NCBI GenBank assembly: GCA_014208095.1
Contig: JACHMT010000003.1
Span: forward strand, 124,001 to 188,000
Direction of reading: 5' to 3'
Length of the DNA: 64,000 nucleotides
Source: Actinospineispora eucalypti
Lineage (GTDB): Bacteria > Actinomycetota > Actinomycetes > Mycobacteriales > Pseudonocardiaceae
The notes under the pieces were generated by a model, which did not search any database, had not been told where the DNA came from, and was given only the letters and a program-made list of their open reading frames with translations. Shown here one piece after another: positions 24,501 through 36,500 of this stretch. Position 1 is the stretch's first letter. The number at the start of each line of letters is the position of its first letter. The position numbers and the translations under genes are program-made.

Positions 24501-27500
24501 GCCAGCCCCCGAGCCAGTGCCCGCAGCCGCGTCCACAGGTTGGCGAGCAGCCCGACCCGTGCCGCCACGACCACCGCAACGCCCACCGTCACGGCCAACC
24601 CCAACAGGACCGAGCTGTGGCCGAACAGCGGTACACCGGCGAGCGGAAGCAGCGAGGTCGACGTGTCGCCCTGGCTCCGCTCCCGATCGGCCAGGAACCG
24701 CTTCGCCGTGCGCGCCGAAGCAAGCAGAGTTACCGGCCGACCCAACTCGACCCATTCCACCGGCCCGCCCGAGGGCATGGTGTAGGGCGCGTCGTCGCGT
24801 GCGGTCACCACACCGGCCCACGTCGGCTGTCCCGCCGGACTCACGGTGACGGCGACACCACCGGAGAAGCCATGCCAGGCGGGCGCATCCACCACGATCA
24901 TGCCGGCCGGGACATCGGGGCCGGCTTGCGAGGGATCGACCGGGCCGAGCACAACGGTCGACCAGGCGGGCCGATCCGCGCGGTCGGCATGTTCGGCGAA
25001 GAACATCGCCACCACGGTGCCCGCCGGCAGCTCCGCGTCGGCGAACTCGACGCCAGGCGCTCGTCCGGCAAGCCCCGGCACGCGCAGCCGTGCCAGGTCC
25101 GCGACCCGGTCCACGTCGGCCCGGTCCAGCCGCGCCGGCTGCCCATCGACCCGCACCCTCGGCAGCGCACCGTGGTTCACCACGTGGGAAGCGGTCAGCA
25201 CCTCGCCGTCCCGCCACGCCAGGCCAAGCCCGATGGGCCGCCACACCGGGATCAGCCCGCCAAGGTCACCGACCCTCGAGTCAGGCTCGCTGATCTGCAC
25301 CAACGCGCGTTGCGCGGTCTGGACCGCGGTGGCGTCGAGGCCGACGCCGGGCAGCGTGGACGCGATGGCGAGAGCGTGATCCTGGTCCGCCCAGTACCTG
25401 TCGTCGCCCATGGGCAGCAGCCGCCGCAACGTCGCGGCCAGGTCCGCCGGGATCTCGGCGCCCCCCGGGAGGGCCCGGTTCGGGTCGAGCAGCACCTCGC
25501 CCAGCCGCCGGACGCCATCCCTGTCGGGCGAGTCGGCGATGGCCGCCAGCAAGGCAAGGTCGACGTATGCCGTGCGTGTGGTCAGCCCCGAGTTCCGCCG
25601 CGAGCTCCGCTCCACCACGGGGTCGTCCGACAGGTAGAACAGCACGTGATCGTGCCCGGCACCGGCCTGCGCGTGCCACGCGTACCCGGCCATGGCGATG
25701 ATCCGCGAGAACCCGGCCTGCCGAACCCGCGCCTCGTCGAGCCCGAACAGCACCGCCACCTGAGCGGCCCCCAACGACACGATCACCGACGGCTGCCATG
25801 CCCGGCCCGACGCCCCGAGGGCCGCGGTGAACCAGCCACGGGCCTGCTCCTCCGTCACCCGAGGAGCCGTCGAGCCGCCGAACAGCAGCACCCGCTTCCG
25901 ACCGTCCACCTTGGGCGCCAGGTAGACCCGGCCCGCCTGGTGCATCAGCCGGGCAAACAGCTGCTGGCCTTCCTGCTCCGTAACACCGGATGCGCGCAGC
26001 GCGTCCAAGGCCCGGGCGGCGTGCTCGTCGTGCTCGTCGCGGCCGGCGTTGAGCTCATGATCGATCACCAGCGCCCGCTGCGTCTTGTCCAGCCGGTCCC
26101 ACCACATGTCGAGCACGTAGATGGTGCCGTCCAGGTGGTAACCGAGCAGGTTCGCGGCCACCCAGGCGCCCGCCTCGGCGCCGAGCTCCCTGTCGACGCG
26201 CCTGACCAGGTCGGCAGTGGACAGCAACACCACGTGCGGCGGCCTGCCTCGGCCGGCCGACCAGCCGTGCTCACCGGCGCGCACCGGCCGGTCCGGACGC
26301 GCCACAGCCGTCACCGGCAAGATCGTCCGGAGGATGTCTTCCCAGCCCCGGGGCAAGGCCCGCCAAACCAGCGCATGGTCATGACCGCGCCGGCCGGCCT
26401 GCTTGGTGCCGGCGTAGCGCGGTAGCAACACGTCGACGAACAGAACCTCGAGCGCGGCGGCCGCTCCGGAGGCGAGAAGCGGATCGACCCCGAGCAGCCA
26501 GGCGAGCCCCGCCCCGGCCAGGGCGAGCGGGGCGGCGAGGCGAGCCATCCACGCGGCGGCCAGCAGACGGTTGATCTCCTTGAACAGCACCGCGTAGGAG
26601 GGCGAGTCCTCGATCAGGACCGGTTCGATGGTCCACGCCTCGAGGGTGCTGTGCGCCACCGCAAGCGACTCCCGCAACCTCGCCTGCGACTCATTCGCCC
26701 GCGAGTGGATCCACGGGGTGTCCCGCGACGGGTCGCTTGTCCGGCTCGGCCGCGAGACCCGGTAGGCGGTCGTGTCGTCGGCCCACAGGCCCGGCATGCC
26801 GTTGACCAGCTCTTCGATCCAGAAGGTCGCGGCGATGACGCCGTACTCGGCCAGCGCCGCCTTGAGCTCGGCCAGCGGGATCGACGTGCGCGTCGGTTGC
26901 GCCGCGAACACCCCCGCGATGACCCTTTCCTGGCCGTCCATCCGCCCGGAAGCCTCGCCCAGCAGCTCCTGGGTCCGCCGTGGCCCGATGAAACGCCCGA
27001 AGGTGGGTCCGCCCTGAATGTGCACGCCGACCCACGCGCCGCGATCGTTGTACACGCCGCTGCCGGAGGAGCCCGCGCCGGAGAGAACCTGGTAATCGAT
27101 GATGTCGTCGTCCCCACCGGCCAGCCTCGGCCCGTGCAGGACGGTGAACTTGTCGTTCGGGAACCCGACGGCCGTCACCGTGGTGACCGCGGCGAGGCTG
27201 GAGTCCATGCGGACGCGGTTACGGGCCGTCAGGCCGGGCACCCGCAGCAGCACGAAGTCGTTGCGCGGGTCGGTTCCGTCCCCGAGCACGACCATCGCGG
27301 CCACCTTGAAGCCGTCCACCCGCACCGACTCGATCGGCGCGCCGACCACGACATGCGCCGCGCTTACCGCGTACCCGTCTTCGATCACGGTCGCCGAACC
27401 GTTGCCGTTGTCGCTGGTGACGTCGACGGCGCGGTCGATCATCGGAGCCAACCGGTAACTCGCGGGCACGGTGAACCGCCAGGAGCCGGCGGACAGTGTG

Positions 27501-30500
27501 TCGATGTTGATCAGCTCACCGGCCCAGATCACCCACGCCATCTGGTCGCCGAGGGAGCGGTGCAACTCCAGGCCTTGGCGGTACACGGTCGACCTGTGCG
27601 GAGTGGTCAACTCGCGGGCGATCAGCTCGTACGGCGCCAGACCCGCCGCATCGGCGCCTGGCCGGGCCTGCTCGGCCAGCCGGAGGACCGCGTTCTCCAG
27701 CGCGTCAAGCCCGAGATCCTCGTCGGCACCCAGGTAAGCGCCGGTGATGGACACCGTGCCGATCATCGCTCCCGAGGAGCCGGTGAGTTCCAGCCTGCGG
27801 ACTCCACCCACGATGACCAGCTCGAACCCGGCCGCGAGCGGGCCGGCGAGCACCGCGCGGGGCAGCGCGGCGCGGGCCCGGCGCAGTTCCTCGGTCAGCT
27901 TGCGGTCGCGCGCACGGTAGAACAGCAGCCCACTGGGCTTCCGCAGCGCGGCCAGGCGCTCCGACCACGACGGGTCGAGCAGGCCGTACCGGGCCAGCAC
28001 CTGCGTCTCTCGGGCAAGGGCAAAGATGTCGTCCGTCCGCCGGTTCAGCTCGTCGAGGGCCGCCGAGCGACGCTTGGAAACCACCTGCGCCAGCACGCCG
28101 GTCACCCAGGCCCGCAGCGGAGACACCACAAGCACGACACCCACGAGTGCGGCGGCGACCACTCCAACTACCAGCAGGTGCTCGCCCATCCACTCCCACG
28201 GAGCGAAACCGTGCTGTCCGGTGGGCAGCGGCGCATCGGATCTACCCGGCTCACGGTGGCCCAGCTGCCAACCCAGCGGAGCCAGCGCGAACGGCGCCAA
28301 CCCCGAGGCCCGGTCAGAACCCGAATGGCCGGACTCGTCACCGCTGGTGGAAAGCCAGCGTGCGCTGGACTTGTCGACACTGTGCACGGCGACATCCCGG
28401 CGGGCGGCAAGCAACTCGGCGAGTTCATCGCCGGTCAGCTCGGACACATGCGGGGCGTGTGGGACATCGGGCTCGGCCATGGCGGCGGCTCGGGCGTCGG
28501 CCTCAGCGAGGTAGCGGGCTCGGCGCTCGGGGTCGCCGTAGCCGTCGCCGCGCTGGTCGATGAACCGGCGTGCGTTGGCCAACGCCCGGGTGAGCGCGGC
28601 ACCGAGGGGCTGGCCGTGGCCCGCGTCCGCCGCGGCCAGTACGGTGCTGACCCACGCCAGGTCCTCCCGCATCTGGTGTGCCGCAGAGCTGGTGAGCGCG
28701 GCGGCCAGCAGCCGGTGTCGGTATCGCCACAGCTGGCGAAGCTGCTCGACGATCTCCTGCGCGGACAGCCGGCCGTAGACACCGGGACTGCTGCGCAGGC
28801 CACCATCCAGCATCCGAACCAGGGCCTGCTCGAGGGAGGACCTCGGCCGCTGGGGGTACAACGGCCACAGCCGATCGGCGGTGTCAAAGTCGACCTCGTA
28901 CACCCCAACCGGCGCGTCCACACCGGGCGTCGCCGGGGCACCGACGAGCGTGTTACCCGGACCAAACGCATCCCAGTGACCCACCCAACCGTTCGGCACG
29001 AAGTTCACCGCCAACTGGTCGACCATGTCATCCAGCCGCTGCGCCGCGTCTTCGATCAGACGACGCTCGCGCACCAGTTCGGCGAGTTCGAACACCGAGT
29101 TCACGGCGAGTACGTCCAGCCTGCCGTGGGGTACAGCGTCGCGGGTCAGCAGCAGCCGGCTTCGCGGAGCCAACCTGCCCAGCAGCCGGAACTGTCGCGT
29201 CGCGCCGACCGATACCAGCAGGTAGTCCAGGCCGCGACCGCGTTTCGCGATCCACTCGACCCCGTGTTCGTCCTCGACAGTGACAACCCGGAAGTCGGAG
29301 CGCTTCGACTCGACAAAACGCAGACGGCCACTGAGCCGTACCTCGATGCCTGCCCCAACCGGGAGAACCGCGCCGCGCTCGGCCAGCCAGCGTTCGAGCA
29401 GGAGCTGGTTGAGGATCAGATGCAGGCGCAGGTAGCCGGGTGGGCCGCGCACCCGGATGGTCGCGGTCTCGATGAACGCCGCCGAGGTGTGCGGGCCGGC
29501 CACGGCGACGGACACGATGTCCTCGGCGCTGGCCCATCGGCTGACGACCGCGTCGTACAGGTGCTGGGCCAAGCTGCCGGGCTTGGCGCCCGCGGCGATC
29601 GTGAGCGCGTCCTTGATGGCGTTGTGATCGCTGCCTGAGTCGCCGCCGTAGATGATGATCGGCCGGACACCTGCCGGTAGGGCGGCGATGAGTCGAGCGA
29701 AGCCGGTGATCTTCGACGGTGGGACCTGTGGGTGGGTCAGGTCGAACACGTTCGCGCCGGCTTGGACGTTGAACCGGGGGTCGCGCTCGGCGGCGGCGCG
29801 TAGCGCGAGGCCGAGCTCGTTGGCGCGTTCGCGGGTTTCCGCGGGGGCGTGGATCCAGTCGTAGGCGACCATCAGCAACTCACCGTTGGGGCCGAGCTTG
29901 AAGATCGGTTCGATGCCGGCGTTTGCGTGCTCGTCGGTGAAGTGCTCGGTGAAGAAGTCCTCCAGCGCGGTCAGCCAGGTTCGGTCGAGCAGGCCGTCGG
30001 CGGTGACCGGCACGGCCTCACCGGGCCAGCGGATCTGGGCGCCGAACAGGCCGACCACGCTGAGGCCGTCGCCGGGTCGGGTGCCGAACAGGCCCATCAG
30101 TTGGTTGGCTGCGCGGCCGGAGTTCAGCCCGGCCATGGCCCCGAGCTGGGTGTGACCGTGGAAGACCGCGGCCGCGCCGGGGAGCAGTGACGGCGAGGAC
30201 ATCGACGAGTGCGGCCCGGTGAGGGCTTCGTCCACGTCGGACAGCGGGAACAGGGCGGTGCCGGTGCCCATGCGGGCCACCAGCGGCCCCAGCACGTCCC
30301 GGATCTGAGCGTCGGTGGAGAACTCGATATCCGGTGTCCAGCCCGGGTAGACGAACGCGTCCATGCCGACCAAGAGGTCGGACAACTGCCGCTGGGCGGC
30401 GACCACATCGGTGACGGCCGAACCGATGCCGGTGCCCGTCTCCGCCGCTGTTTCCAGTTCGTCGTATGTGGCGGCTAGCCGCGCGCCGGCGGCTTCCAGC

Positions 30501-33500
30501 TGCTCGGTCAGCCAGCGTTCGAGCAGGAGCTGGTTGAGGATGAGCTGCGCGCGCAGGTAGCCGGGCGGGCCGCGCACCCGCATGGTGGCGTTCCGAGCGA
30601 ACTCGGGCTTGGTCTGCGGGCCGGCCACCGCGAAGGAGATGACGTCCGCCGGCCCGGCCCACCGGCCGACCACCGCCTCGAACAGGTGTGGCAGGTGAGC
30701 CAGGCTGGCCGGCATTTCACCCGCCGCGATCCGCAGGGCGTCGGTGATGGCATTCCAGTCGCTGCCGGAGTCGCCGCCGTAGATGATGATCGGCCGCACG
30801 TTCGCCGGCAGCGCGGCCACCAGCCGGGCGAACCCGGTGATCTTCGACGGCGGGACCCGCGGGTGGGTCAGGTCGAACACGTCGGCGCCGGCTTGGACGT
30901 TGAACCGAGGGTGGGCCTCGGCGGCGGCGCGTAGCGCGAGGCCGAGCTCGTTGGCCCGCTCGCGGGTTTCGGCGGGGGCGTGGATCCAGTCGTAGGCGCG
31001 CATGAGCAGTTCGCCGTGGGGGCCCAGCTTGTCGATGGGTTCGATGCCGACGGCGGCGTGTTCGGCGGTGAAGTGTTCGTTGTGGAAGCTGTCCAGGGCA
31101 GCGACCCAGGTCGGGGCGAGCAGCCCGTCGGCGGTTTCCGGTTCCGCCTCACCTGGCCAGCGGATCTGGGCGCCGAACAGGCCGACCACGCTGAGGCCGT
31201 CGCCGGGTCGGGTGCCGAACAGGCCCATCAGTTGGTTGGCTGCGCGACCGGAGTTCAGCCCGGCCAGCGCGCCCAGCACGGTGTGGCCGTGGAAGGCGGT
31301 GGCCGCGCCCGGGAGCAGCGCCGGCGAGGACATGGACGAGTTCGGGTCGGTCAGCGCCTCGTCCACGTCGGAGAGGATCAGCAGCGCGGCCGCCGTGCCC
31401 ATGCGCGCCACCACCGGCTCCAGCGCCGCGCGGATCTGGGCGTCGGTGGAGAACGCGTAGTCCGGCTGCCAGCCCGGGTAGGCCCAGCTGTCCAGCCCGG
31501 TCAACAAATCGGACAGCCGTTGCTGCGCGGCCACGATGTCGGCGACCGCGGCGCCCACGCCCACACCGGTTTCGACAGCCCCGGTCAGGGCATCGAACGC
31601 ATCGCTCAGCCGCTGATCGGCCGCCTTCAGGCAGTCCCGCAGCCAGTACTCCAGCAGCAGTTGGTTGAGGATGAGTTGCATGCGCAGGTAACCGGGGGGT
31701 CCGCGCACGCGGATGGTGGCGTTGTCGGTGAATGCCGGCGAGGTGTGCGGTCCGGCGACGGCTACCGACACGATGTCCGCCGCGGTCGCCCAGCGGTCGA
31801 CGACCGCGTCGAACAGCTCCTGGCTCAGGCTGTCCGGCTTGTTGCCGGCCGCGATGGCCAGCGCGTCCTTGATCGCGTTGAAGTCGCTGCCGGAGTCACC
31901 GCCGTAGACCAGCAGCAGCCGCAACCCCTCGGGCAGGTCCTTGACCAGCTCCGCGAACCCGGTGATCTTTGACGGCGGTACCTGCGGGTGGGTCAGGTCG
32001 AACACGTCCGCGCCGGCCTGGACGTTGAACCGGGGGTCCGCGTCGGCGGCGGCGCGCAGTGACAGGCCGAGCTCGTTGGCGCGGGCCTTGGTCGTCGCGG
32101 GGGCGTGGATCCAGTCGTAGGCGATCATCAGCAGCTCGCCGTTCGGGCCGAGCTTGTTGATCCGCTCGATGCCGACCGCGGCGTGCTCGTCGGTGAAGTG
32201 CTCGGCGTGGAAGGCCTCCAGCGCGGCCACCCAGCTCGGGTCCAGCAGCGGTGCCCGGGTCTCCGGTTCGCTCGCGCCGGGGCGGCGGACCTGGGCACCG
32301 AACAGGCCGGTCACGCTGAGCCGGTCACCCGGCCGGACCCCGAACAGGCCCATCAGCTGGGACGCGGCCCGGCCGGAGTTCAGGCCAGCGAGCGCACCGA
32401 GCAGCGTGTGTCCGTGGAACACCGCGGCCGCCCCGGGCAGCAGCGCCGGGTGCGACATGGACGAGTCGGGGTCGGTGAGTGCTTCGTCAACGTCCGAGAG
32501 CGGCAGGAGCGCGGCGCCCGCACCCATCCGGGCCACCAGTGGTGCCAGCACGGCCCGGATCTCGGCGTCCGTGGAGAACGGGTAGTCCGGCTGCCAGCCC
32601 GGGTAGACCCAGGAGCCCAGCCCGGTCAACAGCCGCGACAGGAGCTGCTGGGCGGCGACCACTTCGGCGACAGCGGCGCCGACGCCTTCGCCGGATTCCG
32701 TCGCGGTGGCCAGTGTGTCGAATGCGGTGGCCAGCCGTTCGCTGGTGTGGCCGAGCCAGGCGCGAAGTTGCGTCGCGAGTTGTCCGACGAGGCGGTCGTT
32801 GTCGTGGTCGTGTTCCGTTCCGGTGTGGTGGTTGTTGTTGATGTGGTGGTCGCGTTCGTGGCGGAGGAACTCCAGCCACCAGCGGGCGAATCTGGGGTCG
32901 AGTTGGATGAGCAGGTTGACCAGTTCGGCGACCCATCGGGGCAGTAGGATGATGGGGGTGCCGTCGGCGCGGCGGCCGCCCCAGCCGAGCAGTTGGCCGC
33001 CCAGCGGTGCCTCGTCGGTGACGACCACCCACCTGGTCAGTTCGGCGAGCTCGGTTTCCTCGGCCGGGGTGAGTACGCCGACTGGCGCCCGCGCCAGGTT
33101 GACCAGCGGCTGGCTACTCAATGGTGTCGCGCCCTCGTCGAGCCGGGCCACCTCGCTGGCCGGGAGCAGCTGTTGCACCTGCTCGCCGGTCAGACCGATC
33201 GCCAACCCCCCACCTGACCAGCCGTAACGTGCGTTGGCGTCGGTCACGACCCGGGCCAGCCGCTCCTCGCCGGCCCGTTCACGCAGGTGCGCAAAGACAG
33301 TGATGATCTCCTCGGGCGAGGCACGGTAGGACGCGCCGGGCCCGGTGTAGCCGGGATAGCGGGGAGTGATCCCGGGACCTTCGTAGAAGCCGTAGCGGCG
33401 GATCAGCTCGATGTTGAGTGAGGCGATGCCGAGCATCTGGCCACTGGTCTCATGGGTGATCCAGTACTCGCTGTCCCCGAGCGTCCCGACATCGTCCTCG

Positions 33501-36500
33501 AACGGCGACCGGACGTGACCCCGCTCGGTCGACTTCGCGATGGTGTAGGTGTGGCCGGCGATCATGATCTTGGTGAGGCCGAGCGTGGCGGCCGCGACCA
33601 CGATCTGCAGTGCGTCGTAGAGATCGGTGTGGGTGAGCCCGACGCCGCGCACGACGTCGTTGTCGCGGGCAAGCACGGCGAGCAGGTTGTCGGCTTCGCC
33701 CAGGAAGCCGGAGTCGGCGTAGCGGCCGGGCCGCATCCGGCCGGTCAACCCGACCACGGAAATCCCGTTGATCTTCTCCAGGGTGAGGATCAGCCTGGTC
33801 TCGTTGTCACCGCCCACCACGAAGCCGCTGGGCTCTCGGCGCGGCTGGAACTCGACCGCGAACCGGGACGGGTCCAACTCGTCCGCGCGGGGCTCGCGGA
33901 GCAGTTCGGCGCGCAACGCCTCGGCCATCACGCTGGTCACCGAGTAACGCACCCACCCTGCGTCCAGCCGCAGCACGGGAACCTCATCGCCCCACCGGTC
34001 GGTGACCCGCTCGACCCCGATCACCCGCGACCGGGCGACCAGGTCCACGAGGTGGCTCGAGCGGCCGGTGTAGAACTCCGTCAGGTGACCGTGCCGGTCG
34101 AGCACCGCGAACAACCCGAAGTCGTAGTCTCGGTGGCGCCACAACCGCTCGCTGACCAGCTCGAACCCGAGCTCCGCCAGCTGGGTGGCCATCGGTAGGC
34201 CCTGCCGCTCGCGGAGCCGGGCCGCCGATGCCGCGTCTTCGATCGGCCCCGAGGCGGACCCGGTCGCGCTGGGGTGGAACACGAACGGCGTGGAGCTGCC
34301 GCCACGCCACACCGCGATGCCCGGCGACCCTAGGAACTCGGCCGCGCCCACCGCGACGATGGGTGCGGGGTCCCTCGCGGCCAGCATGCCCATCCCGACC
34401 GGGACGTAGACGCCCGTGCCCTCGGCACCGTGGTGCACCAGGATGTCGGCCGCCAAACCGTAACCCTCGGCCACCGCATCCGCTTCCTCGATGCCGGCCA
34501 GACCCGGTGCCTCGGCGGCCGGTGTTGCTTTCGCACGCTCGGCCAGCCAGCGATCAAGCAGAAGTTGGTTGAGGATGAGCTGCGCGCGTAGGTAACCGGG
34601 TGGCCCGCGCACCCGGATGGTGGCGTTGTGGGCGAACTCGGTCTTGGTCTGCGGGCCGGCCACGGCGACAGAGACGATGTCCTGCTCGGCGGCCCAGCGG
34701 TCGACCACGGCGGCGAACAGCTTCCGAAGGTGGCTCAGACTCTTGGGCATGCGACCAGCGGCGATTTCCAGCGCGTCCTTGATGGCGTTGTAGTCGCTGC
34801 CGGAGTCGCCGCCGTAGATGATGATCGGCCGCACACCGGCGGGTAGTGCCGCGACCAGTCGGGCGAATCCGGTGATCTTCGACGGCGGGACCTTCGGGTG
34901 GGTCAGATCGAACACGTCGGCACCGGCCTGGACGTTGAACCGAGGGTGGGCCTCGGCGGCGGCGCGCAGTGCCAGGCCGAGCTCGTTGGCACGGGCCTTG
35001 GTCTCGGCCGGTGCGTGGATCCAGTCGAACGCAACCATCAGCAGCTCGCCGTCGGGCCCCAGCTTGAATATGGGCTCGATGCCGGCGGCGGCATGCTCGT
35101 CGGTGAAATGCCGGGCGAGGAAGTCGTTCAGGGCGGCCAACCAGGCCTTGGTGTGCAGCTTGGGCGCGGTTTCCGGTGCTGCCTCACCGGGCCACCGGGT
35201 CTGGGCGCCGAACAGGCCGACGACGCTCAGCCCATCGCCTGGGCGGGTGCCGAACAGACCCATGAGCTGGGAGGCGGCGCGACCGGAGTTGAGTCCGGCG
35301 TGCGCACCGAGCTGGGTGTGACCGTGGAAGGTGGCGGCGGCGCCGGGCAGCAGCCGAGGGTGTGACATCGAGGAGTCCGGGTCGGTGAGTGCTTCGTCCA
35401 CGTCGGACAGGATCATCAGCGCGGTGCTGGGGTCCATGCGGGCGACCAGCGGCTCGAACACTGCCCGAATCTCGGCGTCGGTGGAGAACGTGTAGTCCCC
35501 CGGTTGCCAGCCGGGGTAGGCCCAGGAGCCCAGCCCGGTCAGCAGCCGTGCCAGTTGTTGCTGCGCGGCCGTCACCTCGGTGGCCGCCTCGGCGATGCCC
35601 ACCCCGGTGTCGGCAGCGGCGCCCAGCGCCTCGTACGCGTTGCTCAGGCGCTCGCCGGTCCCAGCCAGCCAGGCCTGGAGCTGCTCACGCAGCCACGCGA
35701 CCAGGAGGTCGTTGTCGTGGTCGTGTTCCGTTCCGGTGTGGTGGTTGTTGTTGATGTGGTGGTCGCGTTCGTGGCGCAGGAACTCCAGCCACCAGCGGGC
35801 GAACCTCGGGTCGAGCTCGATCAGCAGGTGCACCAGTTCGGCGATGTGGCGGGGCAGCAGAATGACCGGGGTGCCGTCGGCGCGGCGGCCGCCCCAGCCG
35901 AGCAGTTGGCCGCCCAGCGGTGCCTCGTCGGTGATGACCACCCAGCCGGCAAGTTCGGCCAGCTCGGCCTTCTCCGCGCGGGTGAATACCCGCGGCGGGC
36001 CTCTTGCCAGGTACCGGAACAGCTTGCCGTCCAGCGGGGTGCCATCCCCGTCCAGCCGGAGAGCCTCGTCGTCCGGCAGCAGTTCCTGCACCTGCGCACC
36101 GGTCAGGTCGATTGCCAGGCCGCCGCCGCGGGATGCGCCGGGCCCGACCTCGCCGATCAGCCGCCGGAGCCGGATTCCGGGGAACAGCACGGCGGCACCG
36201 GTCACCGGCAGCAGGTGAGGGGTCGTCACCAGTAGGGCGATCACTATCGCCACTACGACCAGCACGATCGCGGTGATCAGCAGCGCGGCGCGGAACGCGC
36301 CAGCACGGCCACCTTGCTCGGTCGCGATGCCGGGCTCGGCCTCGGCCGCCGGATCTGCCGGCGACGAGGACTCCATGATCCGCAGGCCCGTCGCGGGCGC
36401 CCGAGGCCGTTCGTCGCCACCCTGGTCGTGTCGGGTGCCGAAGAACTTTTCGAACGCCTCCTTGCGCAGGTTCTCGAGCAGGTTCTCGTCCAGCTTCGGC

